A DNA stretch of 64,000 bases, from assembly GCA_026874595.1 (NCBI GenBank), contig CM049320.1, positions 18,366,988 through 18,430,987 of the forward strand, given 5' to 3'. Below, piece by piece: positions 26,561 through 40,096 of this stretch. This DNA comes from Sipunculus nudus. Lineage: Eukaryota; Annelida; Sipuncula; Golfingiida; Sipunculidae. The stretch's first letter is position 1; each line of letters starts with the position of its first letter. The notes under the pieces are model-generated. The model was not told the origin of the DNA. It worked only from the letters and a program-made list of their open reading frames with translations, and did not search any database. Made by a program: the position numbers and the translations under genes.

Positions 26561-26805
26561 CGGACCCTGCATATACCTGCTTATACCTGTTTAAGTCTTT
26601 TTAGATATAAAATCAGTGGATAAAGTGTTGATTTTCTGTGTAATTACAATATATTCAAAGTTAAACAAATGCTTTAATACAAGACTACATCAATTTCATT
26701 TACGAATTAGTGATTTTGTTTCTGCACTTTGCGAGGTCTTGATGAACTTATGATTATTTGTTATTCAATTAAGTATTAGAATAAATTCCACGTAATTATA
26801 TCATT

Positions 26806-26858
26806 GATATATATATATATATATAATTATATATAATTATATATATATATATATATTA
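26806..26858. repeat. (TA)n tract bordering block P
   Basis: TA run interrupted by TAATTA units, at the same relative position as 523 and 12640. Confidence 0.85.
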
Positions 26859-26869
26859 ATTTAAAATGA

Positions 26870-28778
26870 TTTGTTACAAAGTACAACAATTGTAGATTGG
26901 TGTTGGATCATTAAACGGTTAATTACAGTACAGGCAAAATATCTCTGTTTCAGTTTTGATCTCTAAAGTAACTCTGATACTTGATACGTACATTGAACGT
27001 GTGGCATAGTTTTAATCCCGCCGGACATTTATGGAAGGTTTATGCGATCTTTAAGATAAAATACCTCGTACATATATGTATACGTCTGGGCGAAAGGTTG
27101 TTATTAATCACGTTACATACAAGATTATCAAGGGTAAATTAACATTAAATTCTATAACTAGTGGTAAAACAGAAGACAGAAATTTAGATAGTACGGGATA
27201 TATTTACGAAAGTATAAAGGTTTGTATTTTAACGATACTTTTGTAAAAGTAGTTTGAATCAGGTGACAGGGTAGTCCAGGCAGTTTAAATATCATGGAAT
27301 TTATGGGAATTCAAGGGCACAGGAATGAAATTTTTTTATATATTCCAAGGAAAGAGCAACAAAATACGTCATTACATTTTTCGCACACGTAAGACAGAAA
27401 CCCCGATCTCACCAAGAGGGTTCATTGGTTTTCCAGCAGGTTTTTCCTTGGTTAGTGCACATTAGGGATTGCTGTAAACGTAGACGGCCCTGAAATGCAC
27501 GGTTTTGCATGTTTAGTCAAATTATCTATGGCTTTCTGACATTGCAAGACCGCTGATCTAATAAAGAAGAACATCAAATCTGTATTTCTTCTTGAGTTGC
27601 TTGCCTTTATAGAAATCGTTCGCAAATCATTTGGTTGGTTCCAATACCCATTCTATAATTCCTGATATATTTCAAATGGGACACACAGCCAAAATGCACC
27701 AAACTCCTCATGCCATTTTATTATACACATATGCATTGTGTTAATCCTCAGATTATAATTATCATATCGCCTCCGTTGCTTGTACCTTGTTTCTATGCAA
27801 AGCTATAACCATACAATTGCCTCAGCATACTATAAAGGATGACACATTTATCATTAAATCTTTTCGTCACAGAGCCTATGGGTTTAAAAAAGCATGCAGC
27901 CTAAATTAAGTGAATGCTGACAAGGTTCGACTCTCATTTATAGTAAATTCACAGGTATTGAAAGGGATATCGCTCAGTGATCATGTGCAGTCGCACCACA
28001 TTCTGCTTCCGTCAGGATATCCCTCCATTACATACAGGAGACGTGCAGTCCATGGGTAGCCTGGACATATTATCTTGTTTGTACGTCATACTATCAAGTG
28101 CGTACGACACAATCGGTCTCTGGGGTTAGTGCCACATACTTCACAGCCGGCCAGCTGATATGTACAAGCGATATATAACAGTGGGACAAAGGAAAAGACG
28201 ATAAGAAAGTTAAAATTCATCTCATTTACGTGTAAAAATAATATGGGACTGAAGATTACGGTACTTTAATACAATTTTTTTTCTTCATATATCAGGCTAA
28301 AGTGGTTGTTAAATGTGTACCCTAGATTGATCTGATTTTTCAGTAAGTTTAAACTCATATGTTGTACATGTAGGTGTACAATTGTGAGTACAACACCGTT
28401 TACCGTACTCTAAATGGCATGAAATTCAACTTATGGAAGGAAGCAATTCGTTTCATAATATATGAATCTTGCACCTCATGGGCATGTCTTTATGACAGGC
28501 ACCTCAATAAATGACTCCTATTGTTACGTATTCAGTGTCAATAACGCGGGCATGTACTATCTCAAATATCAAATAAAGATGAAGAACAACGTTTTCAAGG
28601 AAAACCATCCGGACTAAATATATCCAATTGACCTGTTTTATATGTTAATGGATCCGTGTGAAAGGAAAATACAAGTTCACATAAATCTGTTTGTCATGAT
28701 AAGAATAGGCGTAAAATATTATTAGCAGTAGAGAAGTAAAATGAAAGATGAATACGAATTAATAAAAAGAAACGAATA

Positions 28779-28780
<2 letters not shown>
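26870..28780. repeat. Block P, copy 3
   Basis: Shares the successive landmarks of copies 1 and 2 (for example gcgatctttaagat near 27043 and gtgatcatgtgcagtcgcac near 27975). Bordered on the right by (TA)n at 28782-28815. No coding potential. Confidence 0.75.
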
Positions 28781-28817
<37 letters not shown>

Positions 28818-28829
28818 ATGTTTAAATTA

Positions 28830-29620
28830 CCATTTAATATTGTTTTGGGTGACATTTTCTCACCATGTCAACAATGACTAATAGATGTATCCTATTCGAA
28901 CAAGAGAAGCTAAAAAACCATTACGTACAAAAGAACCCCACAGCGTAATAACAAAACGAATACCTTAAAACGTGGAGACATCACATAATGACAACGTATA
29001 AATCGTAAAAAAATCCCACACATGAACCCAACGATACTTGGACAGAAAAAACCCAATACAACTCAGTCACATGTAGTGTGCCATATAGAGCCCATGAAAC
29101 CTGCGGATGGAGACAATAATGCATCGATGTCTTCACATACACGGATTTCCTTTCGTAATCCGCCTCTGGACAGTCCGCCCAGGATGAAGTGTATTTATAT
29201 ATTGCGTTGAAGTGGCAAGAACCTTCAAGCTTTTCCGTTTGTTTCTATTGAGTCACATGTCTCGTCACATATCTCAGCTCCGCTCGGACGGCCATGAACA
29301 GGCAGTGGTTTTAGTCTTGCAAAACTAACACTTGAGTTTCTAAAAAAAAATTATGAGCATAGAACAATGTCAAATTTTACGTAACTGTTGTTCAGAGAGA
29401 CATTTAACGTTCGAGAAATTCTTTATATAGGTCATATATATAAAAACAAGATCACTGAGAGCGCTATGTTGTGAACAGTCCGTTTTGGTCGTTTATAAAA
29501 CAAACACCATTAATCTGAAAGATTAATAGGGATAATTTAATATAACATTATGTTTTGTATTAAGCAAGCGTGTAGATGAATACCTATCAATCTAGTCACA
29601 TCTTGTAATACTAATTACGT
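28830..29620. repeat. Block Q, copy 3, with its left spacer
   Basis: 28850-29140 equals the spacer at 14570-14880 and 29160-29620 equals block Q (CAGTCCGCCCAGGATGAAGT start). Non-coding. Confidence 0.7.
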
Positions 29621-32161
29621 TATGATACCCTTTAAAACACAAAATATACCAATCATGTCCATTCTGGGGAATCCAGTTAACATACAACTGACCTGATAAC
29701 AGTATGTAAAAAAAAAAATCGGAAAGTAAATTATACCATTGTGTGAACTACATTCACATGTACCTTCATTTGACAAGGACAGTATTGTTACTCCTTTTTA
29801 AAGCGTTATCTCTTTGTATTTCCATACAAGCGGCATACCGCTCTCATGGTCTATGGTAGCAATTTGACAGCAGTTCCTAAGTCCATGGTCAAAGATTTTT
29901 ATTCGACAGAGGCGATCCCAGTTAATGAATTATATTTCGATGGCGCACAGCTTTATCGGGAACGCCACCAACTGGTGGATAAGCAGATGAATTGCGGTAG
30001 TCACATAGCCGTCTGATTCCGGGTAATATGTACATGTTTAGCTGCAGCGCATGACGTCAGCGGCGGTGAAGTTTTCTTGTCCCTCGGGTCGGACGTTCCC
30101 AAATACCAACACCACATCACAAGAGCCTCCCGTCAATGTAACATTGATCACAGCGGTGATGAATGGGGAATCGCAGGCGAAATGATATCTCAGCATTCCA
30201 GGAGGGCTGGATGGAACTTCATAGCAGACCAGAAGGTTAGTTTAATGAGATGACACCATCGGACCAGGGCCAGTCACGGTAGCAGCAGGTTCTGAAAGCA
30301 CATCGAAAAACAACTTCACATTCTGTGAAATTAAATTTAAATGTGGACTTAGTGGAGGTAATGAGAAGTTTCGTCGCTGTATTTACCGCTGCCATGGTTG
30401 TGTTAATTCTGATCTATATTAACCTAAATTGGTTTCACAAATGAATTGTGCGTATACTCATTTGACATGTGAACGGATTTAATGGAAGTCTGGCATAACA
30501 ATGAAACACATATTCTGGTATTTTAAGAAATGTACAAAAATATAAAGCAACATTTATATTAAGGTACATCTGGCTTCCCGCTATGTTTTTAGTGCTTTTT
30601 TTACATAAGCAGGAAAAGATGATTTGGACCTTTTTTACTCTGCTTTTTGTGCTCGCCGGTGATGTCAATTTGAACCTCAATCCGATGTTAATGCGACAGT
30701 TCGAAATGCAGTGCTAGATGCAAGTTTAGACTGTTTATCGCCAACATCTAGGGTGGTTCCAGATGATTGTTTATTAAATGTAACGCAAGCGGAGGTTTAA
30801 CTTTAATGCAGGTCGGCGGCGTTAGAAATATGTCAATATATTGAATGGTTTAAAAGTTTCGCCACACTCAGCCAAAACAGGTAGATGTAGTGACACTTGA
30901 GTGCACGTATATATTTTCAGTTATATCCGGTACAATTCCGATCATACGCTACTTCAAACAGTCATGTTGACACGCTTCAGAATCCGTTTTGGTTATTGTT
31001 ATCCGGGGTCGAAAAAAAAAAATTGGCATGACTTTGTTGCTTCGTATCTTTTGTCCCATGGAGACCCTTTTCAGAAACATCAGAACCTAGTGACGCACAA
31101 TTTGCATTGGCGAATTACAAATAAATTACATTTTTTATGGAACTATTATGCAGACAGTAATGCTTTTATACATGGCTTTCATCCCTCCCCTTCAACTTAG
31201 ATAAATAAACTTAATTACATAGGCTTTACTTTATTGTGAACAATAACTGAAGATATAGAGATATCAAATATTCGAATTAAGCTTTATACTGTTTTAAAAT
31301 GGAGCTGTAGGAGCAGAAAATAAGACCTCGTGACCATGACTGGTTTTCTCTGGCCGTTTTGTACGCCGGTTACAGAACCACAACTTTATCTTCTACAATT
31401 TCTTCTAATAAAAGTCAGGGGTTTGTACAGCAACTCTTCAATACAGTTATTTATTATATGATTTATTCCAAAATTAAATTGACATGGTACAGAAAATTCG
31501 GGATTTGCATGAAAAGGACATGTAGATCGGATATCAGAAATGTAACAGATTACAAATCATGACCTCGACATGAATAAGGACCCCGAGTGCTTTTCTTTCA
31601 GTTGGCTTGAATCCTTGCTCAGCATGACCCAAAGGCAAATCTTTATCATAATTGGCATTTCCATGAACATGTTTCGTCTGTAGATTACAACAGTCAAATT
31701 TCGCCACTGGTATAACACCACCACCTATAGAGTTCGGGTAGTGAACACCGATGACTTGGTTAATGAACGCCTGGTACCTGTCCTATGCAGGAAGGGTGAA
31801 TATCTACCGAAACAAAATAAGTAGAGACGTCTTAGCATATGATGATATAAGTACCTGCACGTATAAAATCCTTAAATGACAAGGTATTGCCTTATAATAT
31901 ATAAAATTCATGATAATGTTTATATTATCATTACACTGGGTAAAGAGTTAATAAACAAGGAGAGGAAACAAAAAAACAGAATACAATTTTATGATGAAGA
32001 CACATCAGAGGATACATATTAAGAAAGAGAACTCAAATACCAATTCAGATACCTATGTGAATACTCTATGGTTTGCAAATAGAATGTGACATGGCATGGA
32101 AAGATGTTCTTATTCTTAGAAAATAGTCGGTCTTCACAGATGTATTGCGATTTTACATATA

Positions 32162-32623
32162 TTATCATTGGGGTCAAAAACGTATTTGTATTTGTCTTTT
32201 TATTTAAATACAGTCAAAGTATGTATTTTTATTTGTTTTGTTCAAACTGATAATATTTGTTTTTGTATTCGATCTCAATATTTTGTGTATTTTATCAAAT
32301 ACTGTGCAAATACATATGTCTAAATACATTTTCATATCTGCCATAATTAAAAAATAACTACTACCTAACTTCTGAACAACCAAAAAGACAGCATCAAGTC
32401 AAATGCTTCACTCCCCCGTGAGACATGAATATTTATGGTGTTGAAAATTAATACATTTTCTGTACAACCAATACATTGTGTACTTGTAATTAATTTGCGT
32501 TTGATGTTCTGTATTTGTTTTGTATTTATCTTCAGTCATTCGTATTTGTATTTGTATTTGGACCAGCTATCGTATTTATAATTTTATTTGTATTTGGCAC
32601 ACTGTATTTTTACCCCAACCTTG
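32162..32623. mobile_element. hAT-like MITE in intron 2 of copy C
   Basis: 462 bp with terminal inverted repeats TATCATTGGGGTCAAAAACG and (reverse complement of right end) CAAGGTTGGGGTAAAAATAC. It is flanked by ACATATA direct repeats (32155-32161 and 32624-32630), matching the 7-8 bp duplications of hAT transposons. Its interior is built from many GTATTT units near both ends. The matching intron of copy A (about 7925-7955) has no insertion. No transposase; non-autonomous. Confidence 0.8.
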
Positions 32624-32928
32624 ACATATAAATTTGGAAACTTTTAATGGGAGAGACATTGTATGTTTCACAAACCTGCTTTCCAGGTACGGATACGAAG
32701 ATTTTCGGGGGATTGTTGTGAAGGCGGTAGGTTTTTTTTTAATTATGACGTCCCATAGACTAAGGTACACTACTCCTAACATTTTTGCGTAGAACTTCCA
32801 TGCAAGTGCATAACCTCTCAGGTTGATAGTATATTTGCTGGGTAAATGTTTAAGTAAGGACCCTGGGCGTATGGAAAGTCAATAGCAGGGGTCCGTTCGG
32901 TGATATGTGCTGTAAAGAACAGGTAATG

Positions 32929-32931
<3 letters not shown>

Positions 32932-33001
<70 letters not shown>

Positions 33002-33009
33002 CATATATA
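32932..33009. repeat. (TA)n tract in intron 1 of copy C
   Basis: TA run broken by single G or C, 78 bases. It yields only Tyr/Ile artefact ORFs. Confidence 0.9.
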
Positions 33010-33649
33010 TAATCGGAAAAGGAAGTTTATTATCCACATTGTATGAATATATAAAGATATGTAGAATTCAAACAATAATGATACCTTAAGAGTATCCCTC
33101 ATTTCTTTGGCATGATATTGAAGATTGAAGGGATTTGCAAAATTATATCATGGGCATAAAACATAAGGACTTACATAAAAAAATGTATATTTTTAAAACT
33201 GGGAAAACCATGTGTTGAGAAAGTTAGCGTGGGCAGTAACTGTCGAAAGATTCTTTGAGGGCTAGTGAAAATAAAGAAACAGGATCTATGAATTTAAACA
33301 GGCAGAGATGTATCACATGGTTCAATACACCCAAACGAAAGGGGAAATTGATATACATGTAGATAATTACTCTAATACGAGCGTCCTACGGCAGGACTAT
33401 ACTATCAGAGAGAATGATGAAAGAACAGAGGAATTCTAAACAAGAGACATATTTTAACATTAATGAATATAACGTATGAATATCAATTTAGGCGACCAGT
33501 GAGAGAGACTTTCTGTTAATTTGGTCGAACCCGTCCTTAACAAAAACAATCCGAAGACTACTAAAAAGAACGGCTTACCATATATTTTTGCAAATACAGG
33601 AGCAGTTGTAACCAAAAGAAGTAGTGCAATAGAAGCCATGTTGTTCATC

Positions 33650-34339
33650 GGTCACTTCTGAGACTGTGTTAATAACACCCCTTCAGCTTCTTAACTAAAC
33701 TTATGTGTTCTGTATGAGCCTTGAAGTTCAACGAAGTGAAGAACAATGTTTTCCCGCTGATCGTTAAGAGCTGATTTGGACCTTTCGGACCATGCGGTGT
33801 GGTATATGATCAAAGTACTTAAAAAATCAGCTGATCAATTAGCATTTCAACAGCATATTCCTCATTTATAATGTACACATTTCAAGATTAATTCCTCATT
33901 GGTATGATATTCTCACTGATCGGGATGGACATTTCCCTAAAGACCGTATGTCTTGTAACAACCTTGAGTAAATACTACATAGACATGAAATACAGTAATG
34001 CCTTCACTAATGATACAGGTGTTTCTATCTACAAATGTTATCACATTTATATTTTATTTATTATTTATATATTAATATTTTATTTATTACCACCACTAAT
34101 TCGACTCACCCCGCTGTGTAGTTTGAAGACCTCACTTCTCAACTTATCATAAGAGTAAAACGTATGTGTGGGTATTCATAACAGGTTGTGCTTACTGTGC
34201 ACAACTTAATAATTGATGTTTCTATATAAAGCTTTGTAATGTTTGGACAATTAAGAAATGCACAAATTAACAGATCCGTAAAACTTTCAATGAAATTATT
34301 ATAATTTTCGAGCTTTTTGAATCTTTCATCAAGCTTAAG
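33650..34339. repeat. Block R, copy 3
   Basis: Matches 8930-9680 in order (TCAGCTGATCAATTAGCATT near 33828; CCGTATGTCTTGTAAC near 33943). Lies 5' of pseudogene C. No gene. Confidence 0.65.
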
Positions 34340-34921
34340 TGTCCTGATGAATACAGGAAAACAAGAGAATGTAATTATGTACACAAATACGCAACATTAT
34401 CCAGGACTTAGTGTTGATAACCAATCCCCTCCCCCAAAATAAAATGTTCCGCGATAAATTAAAAAAAAATCATGAAACAACATGACACAACTCATTTGTA
34501 TTATTAATAAAGTATTATTTTTAGTTTAACGTTTTGCATATAAACAGAAGTATCAGAGCTTTGGGCAGACTGTTCTAATAATATTGGCAGATTTGAAAAT
34601 CAAATAGAAATCAAACTAAACTAGTGATTCAAACTTTAACTTAACTTGTTAAGCAGGTGTTGCAACGGAATCTGTTCTATTGAAACAACAGGTTGCACAC
34701 TTATTGTTAAAGGCATGTTGAAATGGGAATCTGGGTTCAGTCAGTGTTATAAATATATGTCACCTGTGAACTCATGACTATAGGGGGTACCTAGCAAGGC
34801 CTAGTAATTTTTACTTATACAGTCAGTACACTCAAAGATAAACTTTAATATTAATTATTATTAATTACAAAATTAATGAGAAAATACAAGTTCTCAACTA
34901 TTCGACATTTTTCCGAATAGG

Positions 34922-34972
<51 letters not shown>

Positions 34973-35530
34973 AAAGAAATTTCGGATGCGACAGGATTTG
35001 TCGGAACGACAGAAATATTTGTTTGTGTCATATTCGTTCAGACGCATTCGGTGTGAGACAGCCTTAAGTGTTTTGAATTTGTCGCTAGTCGCGCGCGTGA
35101 CGCTCGCTTTAGACTGTTTTGGGCCTAATGAACATTAAATTGAGCGATATAAGCATGATTTCAGTAACTTTTACTCTACCTGAAACTCCAAATATACTCT
35201 TATAATTTTAAATTAAATTTCCTAGTTACTGTTCGCTTCTGAGAGATTAAACGAAAAGAGTGTTGCCAAGTTTAAGACGGGTTTATTTATAATCCTGGGT
35301 TAGTTAAAGTAAGTGTCCATTAAATTATAATTAAACAAGAGGAATTTAATACTTGTTAAGCCCGGTTTACGTTAGCTTAAATATGTATATAAATGTATAC
35401 AAATATACTTTGCGTTTACTATACCCGAATCTTAAAGTTTACGCCTTGTTTACGTTTAATTTATTTTGCGTTTACGTTACCTGAAACTCCAGGTTAACTT
35501 CGGATTTCATTATCTTGAACTATTACTTTT
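34340..35530. other. 1.2 kb insert of unknown type in block R
   Basis: Unit A runs straight from about 9680 to 9695, whereas here about 1.2 kb lies between aagtgtcctgat and tacactaagttaaaac. The insert holds (TA)n at 34924-34967 and a TACCTGAAACTCCA motif twice (about 35178 and 35478). I see no terminal inverted repeats and no ORF, so the element class is unknown. Confidence 0.5.
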
Positions 35531-36998
35531 TATTGGTTTATATACACTAAGTTAAAACTAAGTTTATTACTCAATTAACAATGTACTTCCGTTATACTTT
35601 TCACTTTCTTGTCATTCTCCTGAAGGTCGCGTGTCCAGGAACAGTCCTGATTTAATCTTATACTGGTATTCGATATAACAACTCTAGGTACGCCAACACC
35701 ACCGCTTACTGCATACAACCCACAATATGTATTGTGTTAATCCTCTGATTGTAATTATTATGTAGCCTTTGTGGCTTGTACTATGTTACGATGAAAAACT
35801 GTAACCATACGTTTGCCTCAGCCAAAAACTATCAGATTTATATTTAAATCTTTTTGTTACAGAGCCTATTGGTTCAAAAAAGAATGCGGCCTAAAAATCC
35901 GCGGATGCCTACCAGTATCCACTCTCATCAATAGTAAATTCACAGGTATTAAAATGGATGTCGCTCAGTTATAATGCGCAGATGCTCCACATTCTTCTGC
36001 CATCGGGATCTCTGTCCATTTGCAGGATAATGGCGCAAAGTACATACAGGAGTGGTGCAGTCCAGGGGTAGGCGTGAAGATGAAATAATATGATGAAAAT
36101 TAAAATTCATTACTCATTGACGTGTTATATAATCAGGGACGGAAGAATACGGGAATTTAATACAATTCCTTCCTCATACTAAAGTATGTCCTTCTTATTT
36201 AGTGTAGTCAATATGGAAATAGGTTAGAAAAGTGAGAAATTTTTATAAAAAGTTACATCCATGCAGGTATAGGGAAAACGTTTCCTCAAATTTGAACAAA
36301 ACCACATGGGCTGTTTGTACGGGCCCATCGTTGTATAAGGAGAATATTACAGACTCATGACTTATTCTCATTTTATATGGCTTAATCAAAGATTTGATTT
36401 AGGTTCTGGTGAGATCGCGAAAATAAAACCCTCGCGAAACATTAAAAATGGAGAAATCGCCAATATGAAGCCAACCACAATATATCAGGCTAAAGTGGTG
36501 GTTAAATGTGTACCTTAGATTGATCTGATTTTCCAATAAGTATAAACTCATATGTTGTGCATGTAGGTGTAACAATTGTAAGCACAATTTCGTTCGCTAT
36601 ACTCTAAATGGCATAAAATTCAACATACGGGATAAAGCACTTCCTTTCATAATATATAAATTTGGCACCTAATGGACATCTCTGTATTACAGGCACCTCA
36701 ATAAATGACTCTTATGGATCAGAATTTAGTGTCGATAACGTGTTTGCATGTATAATCTCACGTTATCAGCTCATTTTGACTGAATTCAAAAGTTTCAATA
36801 AAAACCAGCTACTCTTAATATCTGCGATCAACCTTTCTTTAAGTTTATGGTTATGTGTGAGGGGAAAGCACAGTTCACATGTTTTTGTTTGTCATAACAA
36901 GACCAGACGTACAAACAAATATTAACAATGGAGAAGAAAAATGAAAGATGAAACACGGTAGAAACATCAAGAGAAACGAATAATCCTGTGTATATATA
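35531..36998. repeat. Truncated R-P junction (unit D), with a 300-bp insert
   Basis: 35540-35690 matches 9690-9830, then the sequence jumps at about 35690 (ctaggtacgcc) to the point equal to 1493 in block P. The R end, block S and the first part of P are thus deleted here. Within P, 36177-36480 interrupts TTCCTCATA|TATCAGG and carries a gagatcgcgaaaataaaacc / ctcgcgaaacattaaaaatg pair of motifs, which I associate from memory with dispersed repeats of bivalve genomes. No gene. Confidence 0.6.
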
Positions 36999-38069
36999 TG
37001 TATATGTCAGAGACGAGATTGGAATCCAGGCGGATTTAAAATTCGCCTAGACGAGATTGCGATTGTGATCTCGCCTAGGCGAGATTGCAATTGTGATCTC
37101 GGCTAGACGGATTTTAAACTCGCCTAGACGAGATCACAATCGCAATCTCGCCTAGGCGAGATTAAAATCCATCATGGAGCAGGCCAGGATTTTAATCTCG
37201 CCTAGGCGAGTTTAAAATCTGTCTGGTGTCATCCAGGCGAGTTTAAAATCTGCCTGATATCACTTGGGCGAGTTTAAAATCTGCCTAGGCGGGATTAAAA
37301 TAGTGATCTGATCTAATTTCCCAATAAATTATGCATTGTAATTGACTTAGGAAAGATGTTTTCAGTCAGATTTTCAATATTTTAACACTGAATGGTTATG
37401 AATAGTTCACAAGTAATATATTTATTAATATTTACAGAATATTATATTATTAATGTAATAATTAACATTAATTTTGGAAATGAAATATTTTATATTATAT
37501 ATTTTTTATTAATATGGTTATGTATAGTTCACAAGTTATATATATTTAATAATATTTACAGAATGTTATAATATTTATGTAATAATTAACATTAATTTTT
37601 TTATTTTATATTTTTATTTAAAAACTAGGTAATAAGAAACTTACATTGGTATTGTATATGGCATATTCAAATGATATATGATGTGGGCTGATGCTGATCA
37701 TTTACATAATAATTTTGTTGTCAATATTAATTTGAAGGGAAACTGGTATTAGTAATATTAGTAATGTAGTATTTTAAAAAAGACAAAAGTAACATAGCTC
37801 ATTTATTTTTTATCAATATAATTCAATGCATGTTCACATGCATAAATGATCTATTACTCTATGAAACTAGAAATCATATTTTTTCTGATATGATATAATA
37901 CAAAAAAAGGCAGTTATCTTGTAACACAGTCTACATAAATATTGAAGCTTCACAAAATGCCTCACAAAACATTAAAAAAAAGATCAAATGAATATTATAT
38001 ACATTATAAGAAAAGACTAAATAAGACAAAGAAATATTCACATGCATACCAGACATGGGGTCTATTACA

Positions 38070-38208
38070 GTTGTTCTATTACTATTACTATTACTATTAC
38101 TTTCAATTTCTGATATTACTATTACTATTACTATTACCACATTTTACCTTCTATTACTATTACTATTACTATTACTGGGGTATCTATTAATATTACTATT
38201 ACTATAAC
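38070..38208. repeat. ATTACT hexanucleotide microsatellite, first tract
   Basis: Runs of TATTAC / ATTACT units, interrupted by tttcaatttctg. It makes the Tyr-rich + ORF and the Ser/Asn-rich minus ORF, both artefacts. A second tract of the same unit and orientation lies near the other end of the same foldback element. Confidence 0.9.
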
Positions 38209-39929
38209 TTAAACTGATTGGAGGATTCTAGACCTTGCGCAGCCAAGAGTGCAATAAACTAGCACTACAATCACATGTATAAATAATATTACAAGCACCT
38301 ATATCACCTAGTTACATACACAATTTCTTATACTGTGTCTGTCCCTTAAAGACACATTAATGATACTCAAGATCTTTATCATTTCAGCTTTTTTATTTCT
38401 GTTCTTTTATATTTTGAAACCTCAATGATCGTCATCGGGGTGTTTCAAGTAGAAAATATAAGGTAATTGCATGAACTCTTGAAAACATGTCACTTTAAAG
38501 CAACCCAATCAATGTTAAGGTCCTGGCATATGTAAAATATTGATTTATAATTATATGTATACTTGAACATGTTATATTTCACATAAATTTATTTTATAGT
38601 ACATATTTTAGTTTAAATTTCATCCTCTTTCTCGTAGCCAATACATAAAGACTTTCAGTGTATCTTAAAATTGTCACCAGAGGAATTATTCATAATTATT
38701 GCATATTATTATTTAGTATCAAAACTGATAATTCAGTCCTTCATGTATGTATCAGGAGAGGAATTTATGCAGGGCTACAGTGCCCCGTTTCCCAGTCCTT
38801 TTTAATATATTCAGTAAAAATACTGTTTACATAACAATTCTGGACAGAACCAAACTGGAGACAAATGTACCCCATCTTCTCAGGTGTATGTTCAGTTAGA
38901 TGTGATGCCATGTTTTATTCCATTGCATAGTACATATTGAGAGTGGACAGAGAGGTGGTAAACTTCACTATACTGGTAGCATGCGTGGCCTTTATTCCTC
39001 AAGCTGGCCCTTCTTCATTTCAGAAAAAAAACCAGCATAGGAAAATTTACTGAGGAATGTGGAGAGATATTAAAACTTACATCAATTTTACAAAACAAAT
39101 AAAATATTATTTAAATCACTTTCATAATAAATTTGGTATTACAAAATTTTGAACTTTTAATTTTGCACATAACAGGATTCTCATAATTATTTGATATCAA
39201 AATTCAGTTATAAAATAATAAAATATGAACAGTCATTTATGTTCTTAAATTATTTAATCAAATAAATTAATATCATGAAAAATAGGTTCATTTAATTTTC
39301 AAAATATAAATTAATGAAGGTCTGCAAAACTGGTACTATAAAATAACAGACAAATATTAAAAGAATAGTTTTAAAAGAATATGTATATAAATTAACTAGA
39401 TAATACATGTGCTTGTAGGTTAAATTTATCCAAGTGATTGTAGTATGAGTTCATAGCATTATTGGCTTTTATAATTTATGGGTAGTGAAAACACCGTAAG
39501 CTTATCATAAATATTTTGGGTCTGCACTGTATCTGGTTCTATATTATATTTTTCTTGAATGTGTGTTATTGCAATCTGTATTATTAAAATGCAAACTGGC
39601 TGGTGAAAACAAATCAAGATCCATTTCAGAATATGCTTATGGACTGATGGATGTAGGATAAGATGTACATGTCACAATAATAATACACTATTTATCTGAC
39701 TCTTAACATCAAACATGCCTCTGTTTATCCATGGTTTAGTAATAAAAGGTCAGATTGTGCTAGGTAACTTATCTGTCCAGTACTCTTATGTAATTAGCAC
39801 CAGTGGTCACCAGCTGTATGGCAGCTCCCCATGCTTGCCTCAACAAAAGGCACATCCTGGGCAATCACTGGACAAGAACTGAGTCTGTTCAGCATTATCT
39901 GCTGATATGCTTCATGATCAAGGGGGTCA

Positions 39930-40096
39930 CAGGAAGTAATAGAAAGTAATATATATTACTCTATTACTTTGCCTCCTGCTTCTATTACTATTACTATTAC
40001 AGCTCAAATTTTTGAGTCTATTACTATTACTATTACTATTACATGGAAAAAGCTGTAATAGTCTATTACTATTACTTTTACTTATTACTATTACCC
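39930..40096. repeat. ATTACT hexanucleotide microsatellite, second tract
   Basis: Several short TATTAC blocks separated by unique sequence (gcctcctgct, agctcaaattttt, catggaaaaagctg). Same unit as 38070-38208 and inside the foldback element, so it may be part of the element's structure and not chance. Confidence 0.85.

Larger units (their letters stand above)
29930..33639 (-). pseudogene. Copy C of the secreted glycoprotein gene, broken
   Basis: The exon equivalents are 33579-33639, 32676-32909, 31554-31803 and 29930-30291. Exon 1 keeps ATG and a signal peptide (MASIALLLLVTTAPVFA), three codons shorter than in A. Exon 2 has a two-base gain in the CAGCAAATATACTATC region and further changes (CAACAATCCCCCGAAAATC), so the frame is lost. 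Exon 3 carries CAG to TAG within its first seven codons but is otherwise open. Exon 4 has CAC AAA changed to CAT TAA near its start and a deletion of about 27 bases before the RRC segment. The donor of exon 3 has T instead of G at its last exonic base. A hAT-like MITE sits in intron 2. Confidence 0.85.

Noticed and set aside
37931-38190. Poly-Tyr and Ser/Asn-rich ORFs
   Set aside because: Produced entirely by the ATTACT repeat.
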